Origin: CBFIJI01 sp965662885
GTDB lineage: Bacteria; Bacteroidota; Bacteroidia; Flavobacteriales; Flavobacteriaceae
Assembly: GCA_965662885.1 (NCBI GenBank)
Contig: CBFIJI010000023.1
Coordinates: 1 to 22,849, forward strand
Length of the DNA: 22,849 nucleotides
Direction: 5' to 3'
Under the pieces are notes generated by a model. It saw only the letters and a list, made by a program, of their open reading frames with translations, was not told the DNA's origin and made no database searches. Positions 16,576 through 22,849 of this stretch are shown here, piece after piece. Numbering within the stretch: the first letter of the stretch is position 1; each line of letters begins with the position of its first letter. A program made the translations under genes and the position numbers.

Positions 16576-16645
16576 AATCTTATCACAATAAGGCTAAATG
16601 CCGTAGATAAAATCTTTAATCCCGCTTCGGTGGGATTTTTTTATT
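16576..16645 (+). ncRNA. tracrRNA-like small RNA
   Basis: About 65-70 bases between promoter and terminator on the plus strand, where both flanking genes run on the minus strand. Order: anti-repeat AATCTTATCACAAT (16576-16589); AATAAGGCTA, identical to the segment leading into the nexus of the S. pyogenes tracrRNA; nexus hairpin GGC (16592-16594) with GCC (16600-16602); a small AGAT (16605-16608) and ATCT (16612-16615) hairpin; then a UUCG-capped terminator hairpin. This is the layout of a tracrRNA. It is antisense to the leader of the cas9-like gene. The anti-repeat pairs with the repeat-like segment at 13022-13041. Alternative: an antisense regulator of cas9 with only vestigial tracrRNA function. 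Confidence 0.8.
16618..16642 (+). terminator. Rho-independent terminator of the tracrRNA-like RNA
   Basis: AATCCCGC (16618-16625) and GTGGGATT (16630-16637, one G-U pair) enclose a TTCG tetraloop closed by C-G, followed by Ts to 16642. The T run is only on the plus strand. The 3' end just reaches the stop codon of the LuxR-like gene. A plus-strand terminator with no plus-strand protein gene before it is strong evidence for the small RNA. Confidence 0.92.
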
Positions 16646-17051
16646 TCATAGAAAAAACATTATTCGATTTATAGGTTGCTTCCACTTCTGTATGAAACTC
16701 AATTAGAAAATCGTATAATTCCCACAACATCCTTTTAGAGTCTTCAAAAAAAGGAGCAAACTCTTCCGTTTTATTTGAAGCAATTTCAAGCGCTAAGGCT
16801 TTAACTTTTTCAGAACAAAATTCTTTTTCTTTTAATAAGTTGTTTTGATAGGCAACACGAACGGCAGCATAGAAATTATTGACCTGTAATTTTGAAAGCA
16901 CTGTTGCATTTAAGTGCTCAAATTCATCATTGGTCATGTCTAATAATTCTTGAATGGTATTAAACTCCAATCCTAATGCAATTGATTTTAACAATACAAT
17001 TTCTGAGGAGTTAAGACGTTGGTCCAAAGGTTGTGTAGGTTTTTGGGACAT
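16641..17051 (-). CDS. Small LuxR/GerE-type helix-turn-helix protein
   Basis: A 136-residue cytosolic protein. Residues about 13-73 (LNSSEIVLLKSIALGLEF through VNNFYAAVRVAYQNNLL) follow the spacing of the LuxR/GerE DNA-binding domain: the conserved Glu, the A-x-G-L turn, a recognition helix around NDEFEHLNATVLSKLQV, and a final helix. The C-terminal half is acidic and helical (SKRMLWELYDFLIEFHTEVEATY) and may mediate dimerisation. No receiver or ligand domain is present. It lies 92 bases upstream of the dead cas9 on the same strand, with the tracrRNA-like unit in between, so co-transcription through the gap is possible. Whether it belongs with cas9 or to the host backbone is unknown. Confidence 0.65.
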   Translation of the reverse strand: MSQKPTQPLDQRLNSSEIVLLKSIALGLEFNTIQELLDMTNDEFEHLNATVLSKLQVNNFYAAVRVAYQNNLLKEKEFCSEKVKALALEIASNKTEEFAPFFEDSKRMLWELYDFLIEFHTEVEATYKSNNVFSMK

Positions 17052-17300
17052 ATAAATTTAGTTTTTTCAATCGAAAACAACCAGTATGTTCATTGATTTA
17101 TTATCTAACAAAAATGATAAAACAAGTAGCAATACTTTAGTAGATAAGCATCAAAAGTTTAATTGAAGTAACAAACGGAGCGTATTATTGTTTAAACGGG
17201 TGATTAAAAGCAAAATTTATGTAGGTGCATTCCTACGAAAGTTGATTTTGTATGACATGTGCTTTTCAAGGAGGTGTTTTTTTGTAACTTTACCACCATT

Positions 17301-17510
17301 ATGATGCAACTGTTTTTAATCACGTTTGGTCTAATCGCACTTGCTTTTGCTGGAATTTCAATCAAAATTTGGGCAAAAAAAGGAGGTTCTTTTTCAGGGA
17401 CATGTGCTAGCCAAAGCCCATTCCTTAACAAGGAGAATAAAGCCTGTAGTCTTTGTGGAAAGCAACCTGACGAACAGGATTGTCTTAAACCTAACCCCGC
17501 TCACAATTAA
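17301..17510 (+). CDS. Small single-span membrane protein with cysteine-rich tail
   Basis: A 69-residue protein with one N-terminal membrane segment (MMQLFLITFGLIALAFAGI) followed by IKIWAKKGGSFSGTCASQSPFLN and ACSLCGK, a CxxC pair. I recall similar short flavobacterial proteins with the GTCASQSPFLN motif, of unknown function, so it is likely real. ATG 17301 is preferred over an in-frame start 42 bases earlier, because the membrane segment starts here. It precedes the sigma factor gene by 46 bases on the same strand. Confidence 0.6.
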   Translation: MMQLFLITFGLIALAFAGISIKIWAKKGGSFSGTCASQSPFLNKENKACSLCGKQPDEQDCLKPNPAHN

Positions 17511-17556
17511 TTTTTTTGTAGTTTTCCTTTATGAAAATTATAATTGAAGCATTGAA

Positions 17557-18111
17557 TTGGACTTAAAAGAACTCATTCAACAAGCAAAATCCAACAATCA
17601 ACAGGCCTACAATATCCTTTTTGATATGTTTTGGGACGATGTTTATTCGTTTGTTTTAATAAAAACAAGAAATCATCAAGTTGCAGAAGAAATTTCCCTT
17701 GAAACCTTCACCAAAGCCTTTGATCGAATAACTACCTATAATGCTACTTTTGTCTTTAAGACATGGTTGTTAACCATTGCCAAAAATAATCATATTGATT
17801 TTACTCGACGTCATAAAAAAACAAAAGAGGTCAATATTGATGCTTTTGAAAAAGACACCAATGCTCAACTTTTAAGCACCATGCTTTCCCCTGAAGAACT
17901 TTTGATTAAACGACAAAACCTAGATTCCTTACTCCAGCAAATAAAGGGATTGCATAAAGAATACCAGACCATTTTAAAACTCCGTTATTTTGAGGATATG
18001 ACGTATAAGGAAATGAGTACCTCCTTGGGCACTCCAATAAACACGGTCAAAGTAAAATTATTTAGAGCCAAAAAAATGTTGGCACAAACTATTGAAGATG
18101 AAAAAAATTAA
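17557..18111 (+). CDS. ECF-type RNA polymerase sigma factor
   Basis: A 184-residue sigma-70 family protein of ECF size. Region 2 covers about residues 14-88 (AYNILFDMFWDDVYSFVLIKTRN, EEISLETFTKAFDRI and TWLLTIAKNNHIDFTRR). Region 4 covers about 125-180 (LHKEYQTILKLRYFEDMTYKEMS, GTPINTVKVKLFRAKKML). There is no separate anti-sigma gene: the next gene is a transporter whose start lies 14 bases inside this one. The start is TTG 17557; the only upstream in-frame alternative before a stop is ATT. Its regulon is unknown. It lies about 1 kb from the dead cas9, on the other strand. Confidence 0.9.
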   Translation: MDLKELIQQAKSNNQQAYNILFDMFWDDVYSFVLIKTRNHQVAEEISLETFTKAFDRITTYNATFVFKTWLLTIAKNNHIDFTRRHKKTKEVNIDAFEKDTNAQLLSTMLSPEELLIKRQNLDSLLQQIKGLHKEYQTILKLRYFEDMTYKEMSTSLGTPINTVKVKLFRAKKMLAQTIEDEKN

Positions 18112-19324
18112 TCTCGTAAAATTAGGGCCAGGACTTCTTTTTGCTGGAGCCGCAATTGGCGTATCCCATTTGGTTCAATCAACAAGAGCAGGTGCTGACT
18201 TTGGATGGGGACTCATTTGGGCATTACTTCTTGTCAACCTATTTAAATATCCCTTTTTTCAATTTGGGCCACGCTATGCATTAGCAACAGGGGAGTCGCT
18301 TTTGGATGGCTATTATAAATTGGGTAAAGGGTATTTATGGTTTTATTTTGCCTTGAACTTTGCAACCATGTTTACCATTCAAACTGCTGTAACGGTTGTA
18401 ACAGCTGGATTGGCTTCTCAACTCTTTGGCATTACAACAGATATGGTTTTATGGAGTTTAATCATTACCGTTCTCTGTAGCTTACTCCTTTTCTTTGGAC
18501 ATTATAAATTACTCGATAAAATGATCAAAGTAATTATGGTTGTTTTGGCTATCAGCAGTGTACTTGCTTTTACCATTGCATTGTTTAAAAATGACGCTCC
18601 AATAGCCTTAGATCAAATTTTCCCTCAGGGTAGTGGACTGCTTTTTCTGATTACCTTTTTAGGCTGGATGCCAGCACCCTTAGATATTTCTATTTGGCAT
18701 TCGATATGGTCATTGGAAAAAAATAAAGGTAATAAAGCTGCAAAGCTTTCGCTTAAAGAAGGCTTGTTTGATTTTAATGTCGGCTATATCACCACAGTCA
18801 TCTTAGCGCTTTGTTTTATGGGATTAGGAGCCTTGGTAATGTTTGGAAGCGGCACTTCTTTTTCCAATCAAGGGAATACTTTTGCAGCGCAATTAATTTC
18901 CTTATACACCACCAATTTAGGACAAGCAGCCTATGGAATTATTGCTATAGCTGCATTTACAACCATGCTCAGTACAACCATCACCACCTTAGACGCCTCT
19001 CCTAGAGCAATGTCCAAAACAGTACAACTGTTATTTAAACGCCCTGATAAAAATTACTATACCCATTGGTTGATTGCTCTTGCCGCAGGGACTGGATTAA
19101 TTTTTATCTTTTTGTTGTCAGAAATGGGACTGCTGGTTCAAATTGCAACTGTACTTTCTTTTATTACAGCTCCTATCTATGCTTTTTTAAACTACCGTTT
19201 AGTGGTTAGTAAGGAAATGCCCAAAGAACACCAACCAGACAAAAAGCTGCGTATTACAAGTGTTATAGGTATTGTTTTTTTATCAGGATTTACCTTGTTT
19301 TATCTTTTTAGTCTCTTAGCATAA
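18098..19324 (+). CDS. Divergent Nramp-family transporter
   Basis: A 408-residue polytopic membrane protein with about 11 segments and Nramp-like organisation. It opens with KLGPGLLFAGAAIGVSHLVQSTRAGA. In classical Mn/Fe Nramp transporters TM1 carries DPGN and TM6 carries MPH, which bind the metal; here TM1 reads GVSHLVQ and TM6 reads GWMPAPLDIS. Both ligand motifs are therefore altered and a different substrate is likely. I recall related Bacteroidota proteins with the same GVSHLVQSTRAGA form, so this appears to be a subfamily. ATG 18098 is chosen over TTG 18092; it overlaps the sigma factor gene by 14 bases, indicating coupling. Confidence 0.82.
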   Translation: MKKINLVKLGPGLLFAGAAIGVSHLVQSTRAGADFGWGLIWALLLVNLFKYPFFQFGPRYALATGESLLDGYYKLGKGYLWFYFALNFATMFTIQTAVTVVTAGLASQLFGITTDMVLWSLIITVLCSLLLFFGHYKLLDKMIKVIMVVLAISSVLAFTIALFKNDAPIALDQIFPQGSGLLFLITFLGWMPAPLDISIWHSIWSLEKNKGNKAAKLSLKEGLFDFNVGYITTVILALCFMGLGALVMFGSGTSFSNQGNTFAAQLISLYTTNLGQAAYGIIAIAAFTTMLSTTITTLDASPRAMSKTVQLLFKRPDKNYYTHWLIALAAGTGLIFIFLLSEMGLLVQIATVLSFITAPIYAFLNYRLVVSKEMPKEHQPDKKLRITSVIGIVFLSGFTLFYLFSLLA

Positions 19325-19329
19325 CTTCG

Positions 19330-19337
19330 TATATTTG
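19330..19337 (+). promoter_or_regulatory. -7 promoter box before lipA
   Basis: TATATTTG matches TAnnTTTG. It ends only 8 bases before the TTG start of lipA, so a transcript from it would start about at the start codon (leaderless or nearly so). It may be used in addition to read-through from the transporter gene. Confidence 0.35.
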
Positions 19338-19345
19338 AAAAAAAA

Positions 19346-20221
19346 TTGAACTTGGAAACAGTCGAAAAGGAAATTCAAAAGCAGCGGAAACCCAATTGGA
19401 TCAGAGTAAAACTACCTACGGGTAAAAAATACACCGAACTCAGAGGTTTGGTGGATAAATACAAGCTAAACACCATTTGCACCTCAGGGAGTTGTCCCAA
19501 CATGGGGGAATGCTGGGCAGAAGGAACGGCCACTTTTATGATTTTAGGAAACATTTGTACCCGTTCCTGTGGGTTTTGTGGTGTTCAAACTGGAAGACCC
19601 AGTCATGTGGATTGGGAAGAACCTGAAAAGGTGGCCAACTCCATCAAATTAATGAAAATCAAACATGCCGTGATCACTTCTGTTGATCGTGACGATTTGA
19701 AAGACATGGGGTCCATCATTTGGGCAGAAACCGTTAATGCAGTTCGGAGAATAAGTCCTGGAACTACGATGGAAACTTTAATCCCAGATTTTCAGGGTAA
19801 TACTCGAAATATTGACCGCATTGTTGCTGTCGCTCCAGAAGTGGTTTCTCACAATGTAGAAACAGTTAAACGCCTTACACGTGAAGTTCGTGTTCAAGCA
19901 AAATACCAAACGAGTCTTGAGGTATTGAGGTATCTAAAACAAGAAGGGATTAACCGAACAAAATCTGGAATCATGTTGGGTCTTGGTGAGCAGGAAGAAG
20001 AAGTAATGGAAACCCTTCAGGATTTGCGAAAAGCAAATGTTGATGTGGTAACAATCGGGCAGTATTTACAACCGAGTAAAAAACACCTTCCAGTAAAACA
20101 ATTCATCACGCCTGATACTTTTAAGAAATATGAACTTTTCGCCAAAGATTTAGGCTTTCGACATGTTGAAAGTGGTCCACTTGTTCGATCTTCTTATAAA
20201 GCGCACAAACACATCGCCTAG
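19346..20221 (+). CDS. lipA: Lipoyl synthase LipA
   Basis: A 291-residue radical SAM enzyme that inserts two sulfurs into the octanoyl chain on the lipoyl domains of 2-oxo acid dehydrogenases and the glycine cleavage system. Auxiliary cluster cysteines are Cys45, Cys50 and Cys56 (CTSGSCPNMGEC); the SAM-cluster cysteines are Cys71, Cys75 and Cys78 (CTRSCGFC). The C-terminal RSSYKA supplies the conserved Ser that binds the auxiliary cluster. The start is TTG 19346, as no ATG occurs before the conserved region and the upstream frame stops at 19322. Its stop overlaps the lpxK stop by 4 bases, tail to tail. Confidence 0.96.
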   Translation: MNLETVEKEIQKQRKPNWIRVKLPTGKKYTELRGLVDKYKLNTICTSGSCPNMGECWAEGTATFMILGNICTRSCGFCGVQTGRPSHVDWEEPEKVANSIKLMKIKHAVITSVDRDDLKDMGSIIWAETVNAVRRISPGTTMETLIPDFQGNTRNIDRIVAVAPEVVSHNVETVKRLTREVRVQAKYQTSLEVLRYLKQEGINRTKSGIMLGLGEQEEEVMETLQDLRKANVDVVTIGQYLQPSKKHLPVKQFITPDTFKKYELFAKDLGFRHVESGPLVRSSYKAHKHIA

Positions 20222-21246
20222 TTTTTATCTGTGATTGAATTCCTAACAAGCCCATCAAAAATTGCTTGTTCCTTAGGGAAAACAAATCCCATTTGAATCG
20301 GCAAATAGTAAAGGACTTCCGTTTTTAAATATGGAGACAATCGACCATAATCCTTTTCGGTCGTTATAATCTTTTTATGGAGGGCTTTACGTTGAATGTC
20401 ATCCACTGCTTTTTGATCAAAATTAAAGTGGTCAGGATATAGCAAGGTTTCAAATTGATGTCCTTGTGCTTTCAAATACTGAATCAAAGGTTCAGGGTTG
20501 GCAATACCACAAACCAAAAGAAAGGGTTCCCGATTTAAACTTTCTAATAAAACAGGAGTCTTTTGCCCTCTGAGTATCGGATCGTATTGAATTCTTGTAA
20601 AAAATAAATGCTGACCCCGCTGAAGTTTTAGGTGTTCTTTGATTTCTTCTGCTTGGGAGCGACTAAGGTTTTCTGGACACTTGGTCATTAAAATAATATG
20701 GGCTCGCCCTACCCCTATTCTTCTTTCTCGAAGGGTTCCCATTGGAAAAACATAATCTTTAAAATAAGGCTTATGGTAGGTCGTTGTTAAGATCATAAGT
20801 CGTGGAGTTACATGGCGATGTTGAAAAACATCATCCCAAACAAACACCTCTGGCGGATGTGTTAGCCTTAGAAGTTGCTCCATACCAATAACTCTTTTTT
20901 CTGCTACAGCAACCATTATATCGGTATTCTTCTTAAAAAATTGATACGGCTCATCGCCAATCGTTTTTGCCGTAGCTTTTTTATCAGCAAGGACAAACCC
21001 TTTTGTCAGGCGTTTATAACCTCGGCTTAGAACCGCTATAGGGTGTTCTTTTTTTAAAAGAGCAATCAAATAAGCCACCACCACAGATTTACCCGTCCCC
21101 CCCATAGACAGGTTGCCCACCCCAATGGTCGGTTTTGAATAGTACTTACTTTTCCAAAACTTTAAATCGAACAATCCATTGCGAACAGTAGTAACAATTC
21201 CATAGATCATTGCTAACGGAAATAAGAGCCAATGTCTAATTTTCAT
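20218..21246 (-). CDS. lpxK: Tetraacyldisaccharide 4'-kinase LpxK
   Basis: A 342-residue membrane-associated kinase that phosphorylates the 4' position of the lipid A disaccharide, the step before Kdo addition by WaaA. A hydrophobic N-terminal helix precedes the P-loop GNLSMGGTGKS (44-54). LSRGYKR, VWDDVFQHRHV (a DDxxQHR-type motif) and TTEKDYGRL are all LpxK hallmarks. The length is typical. It is divergent from the Nif3 gene, with a 45-base gap. Confidence 0.95.
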   Translation of the reverse strand: MKIRHWLLFPLAMIYGIVTTVRNGLFDLKFWKSKYYSKPTIGVGNLSMGGTGKSVVVAYLIALLKKEHPIAVLSRGYKRLTKGFVLADKKATAKTIGDEPYQFFKKNTDIMVAVAEKRVIGMEQLLRLTHPPEVFVWDDVFQHRHVTPRLMILTTTYHKPYFKDYVFPMGTLRERRIGVGRAHIILMTKCPENLSRSQAEEIKEHLKLQRGQHLFFTRIQYDPILRGQKTPVLLESLNREPFLLVCGIANPEPLIQYLKAQGHQFETLLYPDHFNFDQKAVDDIQRKALHKKIITTEKDYGRLSPYLKTEVLYYLPIQMGFVFPKEQAIFDGLVRNSITDKN

Positions 21247-21264
21247 GTGGATGAAGATAAATAT

Positions 21265-21272
21265 TATATTTG
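21265..21272 (+). promoter_or_regulatory. -7 promoter box for the Nif3-family gene
   Basis: TATATTTG matches TAnnTTTG and lies 19 bases upstream of ATG 21292, giving a leader of about 13 bases. This supports the choice of ATG 21292 over an in-frame start at 21232 that lies inside the lpxK start. Confidence 0.55.
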
Positions 21273-21291
21273 TAATCTATTCACAGACCAA

Positions 21292-22386
21292 ATGATCATC
21301 AAAGATATCGTTAAGACCTTGGAGGAATGGGCTCCAAAAGCCTATGCAGAGGATTTTGATAATGTTGGTTTACTCACTGGAAATCCATCTTGGAATTGTA
21401 CTGGGGTGCTGGTAACACTAGATACATTAGAGTCGGTCGTAGAAGAAGCCATTAGCAAAAAATGCAATCTAATTGTCAGCTTTCATCCCATTGTTTTTTC
21501 TGGACTAAAAAAGTTTACAGGAGCTAATTATGTTGAAAAAGCGTTGATAAAGGCCATCAAAAACGATATTGCCATCTATGCAATCCACACGGCGCTTGAC
21601 AACCATAAAGAGGGCGTTAATGCACAAATTGGTCAACAACTGCAACTTCATACTACTGAGATTTTAATTCCTCAAAAAGCAACCTTAAAAAAATTAACAA
21701 CCTATGTTCCCACAAGGGATGCGGATGCACTTTTAGAAAAATTGCACCAATCGGGGGCAGGTGCCATTGGAAAGTATGATTGGTGTAGCTTTTCCCTTGA
21801 AGGTGAGGGGCGTTTTAGAGGAGATGAAACCAGCAATCCAAGTATTGGAAGCCCCGGAGAAATGAGTTCTGTAAAAGAAAAGCAACTTCAACTTTTATTT
21901 CCTAAACATTTAGAAAATAAGATCCTTAAAACACTTTTTGAAGAACACCCCTATGAAGAAGTGGCCTATGAAATGATTTCATTGGACAATGAAAATAAAA
22001 ATATTGGAATGGGACTTGTTGGTTTTCTTGAGCAACCTATGGATGAAAAAGTATTTTTAAACCATATCAAAACAAGCATGCAGGTTTCGGCGATAAGACA
22101 TAGTACTTTATTGAATAAAAAAATTCATAAAGTTGCTGTTCTAGGAGGCTCAGGAAGCTTTGCCATTAAGGCTGCAAAACAAATAAAAGCGGATGCATTT
22201 ATTACTGCTGATTTAAAATATCACCAGTTTTTCGAAGCTGAAAAACAACTTTTACTCTTGGATATTGGGCACTATGAAAGTGAACAGTTTACTAAAAACC
22301 TGATATATAATTATCTTACAAAAAAAATCCCTAATTTCGCAGTCGTTTTATCAAGTATAAATACCAACCCGATTAACTATTCCTAG
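21292..22386 (+). CDS. Nif3-like dinuclear metal centre hexameric protein
   Basis: A 364-residue member of the Nif3/DUF34 family, with the longer three-part form (a PII/CutA-like insert at the centre, around KATLKKLTTYVPTRDADALLEKLHQSGAG). Metal-site motifs are SFHPIVF, IHTALDNHKEGVN and, at the C terminus, DIGHYESEQF. The family binds two metals; cellular roles are uncertain and some members are linked to GTP cyclohydrolase I. ATG 21292 is chosen because MIIKDIVKTLEEWAP is the usual N terminus. It is followed after 2 bases by the zinc-ribbon gene, a pairing common in Bacteroidota. Confidence 0.92.
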   Translation: MIIKDIVKTLEEWAPKAYAEDFDNVGLLTGNPSWNCTGVLVTLDTLESVVEEAISKKCNLIVSFHPIVFSGLKKFTGANYVEKALIKAIKNDIAIYAIHTALDNHKEGVNAQIGQQLQLHTTEILIPQKATLKKLTTYVPTRDADALLEKLHQSGAGAIGKYDWCSFSLEGEGRFRGDETSNPSIGSPGEMSSVKEKQLQLLFPKHLENKILKTLFEEHPYEEVAYEMISLDNENKNIGMGLVGFLEQPMDEKVFLNHIKTSMQVSAIRHSTLLNKKIHKVAVLGGSGSFAIKAAKQIKADAFITADLKYHQFFEAEKQLLLLDIGHYESEQFTKNLIYNYLTKKIPNFAVVLSSINTNPINYS

Positions 22387-22388
22387 CT

Positions 22389-22849
22389 ATGGCCAAAAAA
22401 AGCGAACTAACTGTCGAAAATAAATTAAGAGCCCTTTATGATCTACAATTAATTGATTCTCGAATAGACGAAATTCGTAACCTTAGAGGAGAATTACCTC
22501 TAGAAGTCGAAGACCTCGAAAGTGAAATTGCTGGACTAAATAAGCGTTTAGAAAAATTCAAGAATGAATTAAATGAAAACGAAGTTGCTATAAAAGAGCA
22601 AAAAAACAATATTGAAAAAGCAAAAGAGCTGAGCAAAAAATACGAGCTCAAATTAAAAAACGTTCGAAACAACAGAGAATACAATTCCATTGTTAAAGAA
22701 CAAGAATACCAGCAGCTAGAAGTTCAATTATCTGAAAAAAGAATTAAAGAGTTTATTGCCCTTATAGAACAAAAACAAGTTGCCATTGATCAATTAAACG
22801 AGAAATTTAATGAACGCAATGATCACCTTACGGCAAAAAAAGGAGAGTT
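22389..22849 (+). CDS. Coiled-coil zinc-ribbon family protein, 5' part
   Basis: The first 153 codons of a gene that runs off the window. Nearly all of the visible part is charged helical heptad sequence (LRALYDLQLIDSRIDEIRNLRGELP, then long Glu/Lys-rich helices and VRNNREYNSIVKEQEYQQLE). This is the N-terminal coiled-coil domain of bacterial proteins that end in a C4 zinc ribbon; the zinc ribbon itself would lie beyond the window. The function is unclear. It starts 2 bases after the Nif3 stop, so they are probably co-transcribed. Confidence 0.8.
   Translation, partial: MAKKSELTVENKLRALYDLQLIDSRIDEIRNLRGELPLEVEDLESEIAGLNKRLEKFKNELNENEVAIKEQKNNIEKAKELSKKYELKLKNVRNNREYNSIVKEQEYQQLEVQLSEKRIKEFIALIEQKQVAIDQLNEKFNERNDHLTAKKGE

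Noticed and set aside
16719..16727. A second GTTGTGG on the minus strand, inside the LuxR-like gene.
   Set aside because: It is explained by coding sequence, and similarity to the repeat-like segment at 13022-13041 ends after seven bases.

Overview
The window comes from a low-GC member of the Bacteroidota, almost certainly the family Flavobacteriaceae. The evidence is the gene content and order (waaA, lpxK, lipA, hemW, ruvC, Nif3 followed by a coiled-coil zinc-ribbon gene), several copies of the flavobacterial promoter box TAnnTTTG a short distance upstream of starts, TTG starts, and weak Shine-Dalgarno sites. Most genes are chromosomal housekeeping genes. No transposase, integrase or attachment site was seen.

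Layout. 1-2000: the 3' end of fabD, a small GDCCVxC cysteine protein, and a DegT-type aminotransferase divergent from waaA. 1918-4320: waaA (lipid A Kdo transferase) and a secreted alkaline phosphatase closed by a strong terminator. 4430-8562: a tight co-directional run of a lipoprotein amidohydrolase of the N-acyl-D-amino-acid deacylase type, a DUF885 lipoprotein peptidase-like protein, and a HalD/BesD-like 2-oxoglutarate oxygenase. Then a tRNA-Leu(UAG) on the minus strand and an M20 dipeptidase. 10176-12375: hemW, ruvC and a TonB-like lipoprotein on the minus strand. 12499-12999: a DUF456 membrane protein. 17301-22849: a small membrane protein, an ECF sigma factor overlapping a divergent Nramp-like transporter, lipA, lpxK (minus), Nif3 and a zinc-ribbon coiled-coil gene cut by the window end.

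The unusual region is 13020-17051. The minus-strand gene at 13129-16548 encodes a 1139-residue Cas9 homologue. It keeps the Arg-rich bridge helix, recognition-lobe motifs and C-terminal WED/PAM-interacting motifs, but the key catalytic residues of both nuclease domains are replaced: RuvC-I Asp to Tyr8, RuvC-III His to Pro783 and Asp to Leu786, HNH Asp to Val641 and His to Tyr642. The reading frame is intact, so this looks like a natural nuclease-dead Cas9. No cas1, cas2, csn2 or CRISPR array is visible.

The 92-base gap in front of it carries a plus-strand small RNA unit: a TTTG-N18-TATCTTTG promoter, an anti-repeat, a GGC/GCC nexus hairpin preceded by AATAAGGCTA, and a C(UUCG)G Rho-independent terminator. 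This is the layout of a tracrRNA. In the 3' flank of the dead cas9 gene, on its coding strand, one degenerate repeat-like segment (13022-13041) can pair with the anti-repeat over 14 of 16 positions, in two helices around a 2x2 internal loop. A small LuxR/GerE-type helix-turn-helix gene lies just upstream of the dead cas9 on the same strand.

The working hypothesis is an array-less, RNA-guided DNA-binding regulator derived from a type II-C CRISPR-Cas system. Its guide, target and physiological role cannot be established from this window.
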